A stretch of DNA of 64,000 bases from Ascidia mentula (lineage: Eukaryota; Chordata; Ascidiacea; Phlebobranchia; Ascidiidae): contig OX387201.1 of NCBI GenBank assembly GCA_947561715.1, positions 5,722,001 through 5,786,000 of the forward strand, read 5' to 3'. Shown here in pieces: positions 63,257-64,000 of this stretch; positions within the stretch are counted from its first letter, which is position 1; every line of letters begins with the position of its first letter. Below the pieces are notes generated by a model. That model saw only the letters and a program-made list of their open reading frames with translations. It made no database searches and was not told where the DNA came from. Both the position numbers and the translations under genes were made by a program.

Positions 63257-63572
63257 CAGTTTTAAGATCCAGTAAAAGTGTAGTTGCTGAACGTTACTGA
63301 AATTGTTCTAATTAACAGCAAAACAGCTTTCTTATTTTCCTGTCATCCGTAATGAGCACACATTAGACGATCACTGAAATTTCTTGAACTGCAGTTTATT
63401 GTTACATCATAATGTGGTATTTTAGTAGAAAATGTACAAATTTTTTAACACATGTATTGTGGTTAATTATTCCAAACACCAGTGCAACATGGCAAATGAC
63501 TTTTGCTATCAGACTATGTATCCCCCATTGAGGGAAAAGGGCCATAATATAAGGCAATAAAGTACATCATGA
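63257..63572. other. Convergent 3' UTRs of TTLL1 and the FKBP gene
   Basis: A plus-strand AATAAA at about 63556 probably ends TTLL1 and lies within 20 bp of the FKBP stop codon on the other strand, so the two 3' ends overlap or nearly do. Confidence 0.55.
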
Positions 63573-63701
63573 TTATTGAAAGCCGAGAAGTTCCACATCA
63601 AAAATCAGTGTGGCGTTAGGTGGTATTACACCCGCTGCCCCTTTGGAACCATAGGCATAGTCTGGTGAGCAAGTCAACCTTGCCCTTTCACCTTTGGACA
63701 T
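63573..63701 (-). CDS. FKBP1-like: FKBP12-type prolyl isomerase, last coding exon
   Basis: One minus-strand exon encodes [18 protein letters not shown] through [14 protein letters not shown]-stop. This matches the C-terminal 42 residues of FKBP1A/B, including the [13 protein letters not shown] and FDVELL pieces that line the FK506/peptidyl-prolyl site. An acceptor (taatgcag) directly precedes ATG, at the same point (before the Met-Ser) where vertebrate FKBP1 genes have an intron. The upstream exons must lie beyond the right edge. I found none convincing in 63702-64000. Confidence 0.93.
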   Translation of the reverse strand: MSKGERARLTCSPDYAYGSKGAAGVIPPNATLIFDVELLGFQ

Positions 63702-64000
63702 CTGCATTAAAAGAATTTTGTTTCAGTGAAAAATGGTTTGTCAAAGTCAGACAAGACTTCATTAATCCTCCCTTGAGAAAGATTAAATAATCATATTGGT
63801 ATACACCATCTGACTGCACACGAAAATCGACATGCGAATGCCTAAACATAAAATAATTAGCAGAAAGACATGTTATTGTTTTCATTGCAAGCAGGATTAG
63901 GGGTTGCGCATGTGATGTGCCCACGCAATAAGATTTAGTCTTGCACGCCAAAGATCTTATCCGGAACTGCCATATTCTGCAGATTGGGTTTTTGCAGTGT
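63702..64000 (-). other. Intron of the FKBP gene up to the window edge
   Basis: The sequence upstream of the FKBP last exon shows no match to the earlier FKBP12 exons (such as DGKKFDSS or QEVIRGWEEG), so it is read as intron. Confidence 0.5.

Overview
This window is eukaryotic nuclear DNA and most likely comes from a tunicate such as Ciona (an inference from gene content and style). It is AT-rich, introns are mostly 60-1500 bp with GT-AG ends, and about a dozen loci fit in 64 kb. The gene set is chordate-like: a photomedin (OLFML2-like) gene, a long XK-related gene, RIC8, TTLL1, an SNX9/18/33-type sorting nexin, and a local cluster of inhibitor-of-apoptosis (IAP) genes. I rebuilt exons by matching splice sites and reading phase by eye. 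Almost every multi-exon model below closes in phase with a length close to its family.

Layout. (1) 0.4-12.3 kb is an IAP/BIR cluster. A plus-strand BIR gene ends in a hydrophobic tail anchor. A minus-strand BIR-UBA gene also ends in a tail anchor but carries an in-frame stop. Two complete minus-strand BIR-UBA-RING genes follow. A block of about 1.1 kb, holding the convergent 3' ends of a BIR-tail-anchor gene and a BIR-UBA-RING gene, occurs twice (about 2153-3287 and 6346-7408) and has left orphan exons. (2) 13.4-21.5 kb is an SH3-PX-BAR sorting nexin with a degenerate hAT transposon in an intron. (3) 23.7-27.0 kb (minus) is a well-supported nine-exon gene for a 411-residue protein that I do not recognise. 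(4) 27-37 kb is a gene-poor stretch with a possible 5' exon and SINE-like pieces. (5) 37.1-43.3 kb is a secreted photomedin-like protein. (6) 44.8-50.8 kb is an XK-related membrane protein with a very long cytoplasmic tail. (7) 52.4-64 kb is a dense run of housekeeping and ciliary genes: COX6B (-), RIC8 (+), SF3B5 (-), TTLL1 (+) and the last exon of an FKBP12-type prolyl isomerase (-). Intron 3 of TTLL1 holds a perfect 100-bp inverted repeat and a 665-bp hAT-type element with an exact 8-bp target duplication.

The most unusual signal is the IAP cluster. Related BIR proteins seem to have exchanged the usual C-terminal RING ubiquitin-ligase domain for a C-terminal membrane anchor, which would place a caspase-binding-type domain on a membrane instead of on an E3 ligase. 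The other genes look like unrelated neighbours and not a shared pathway.
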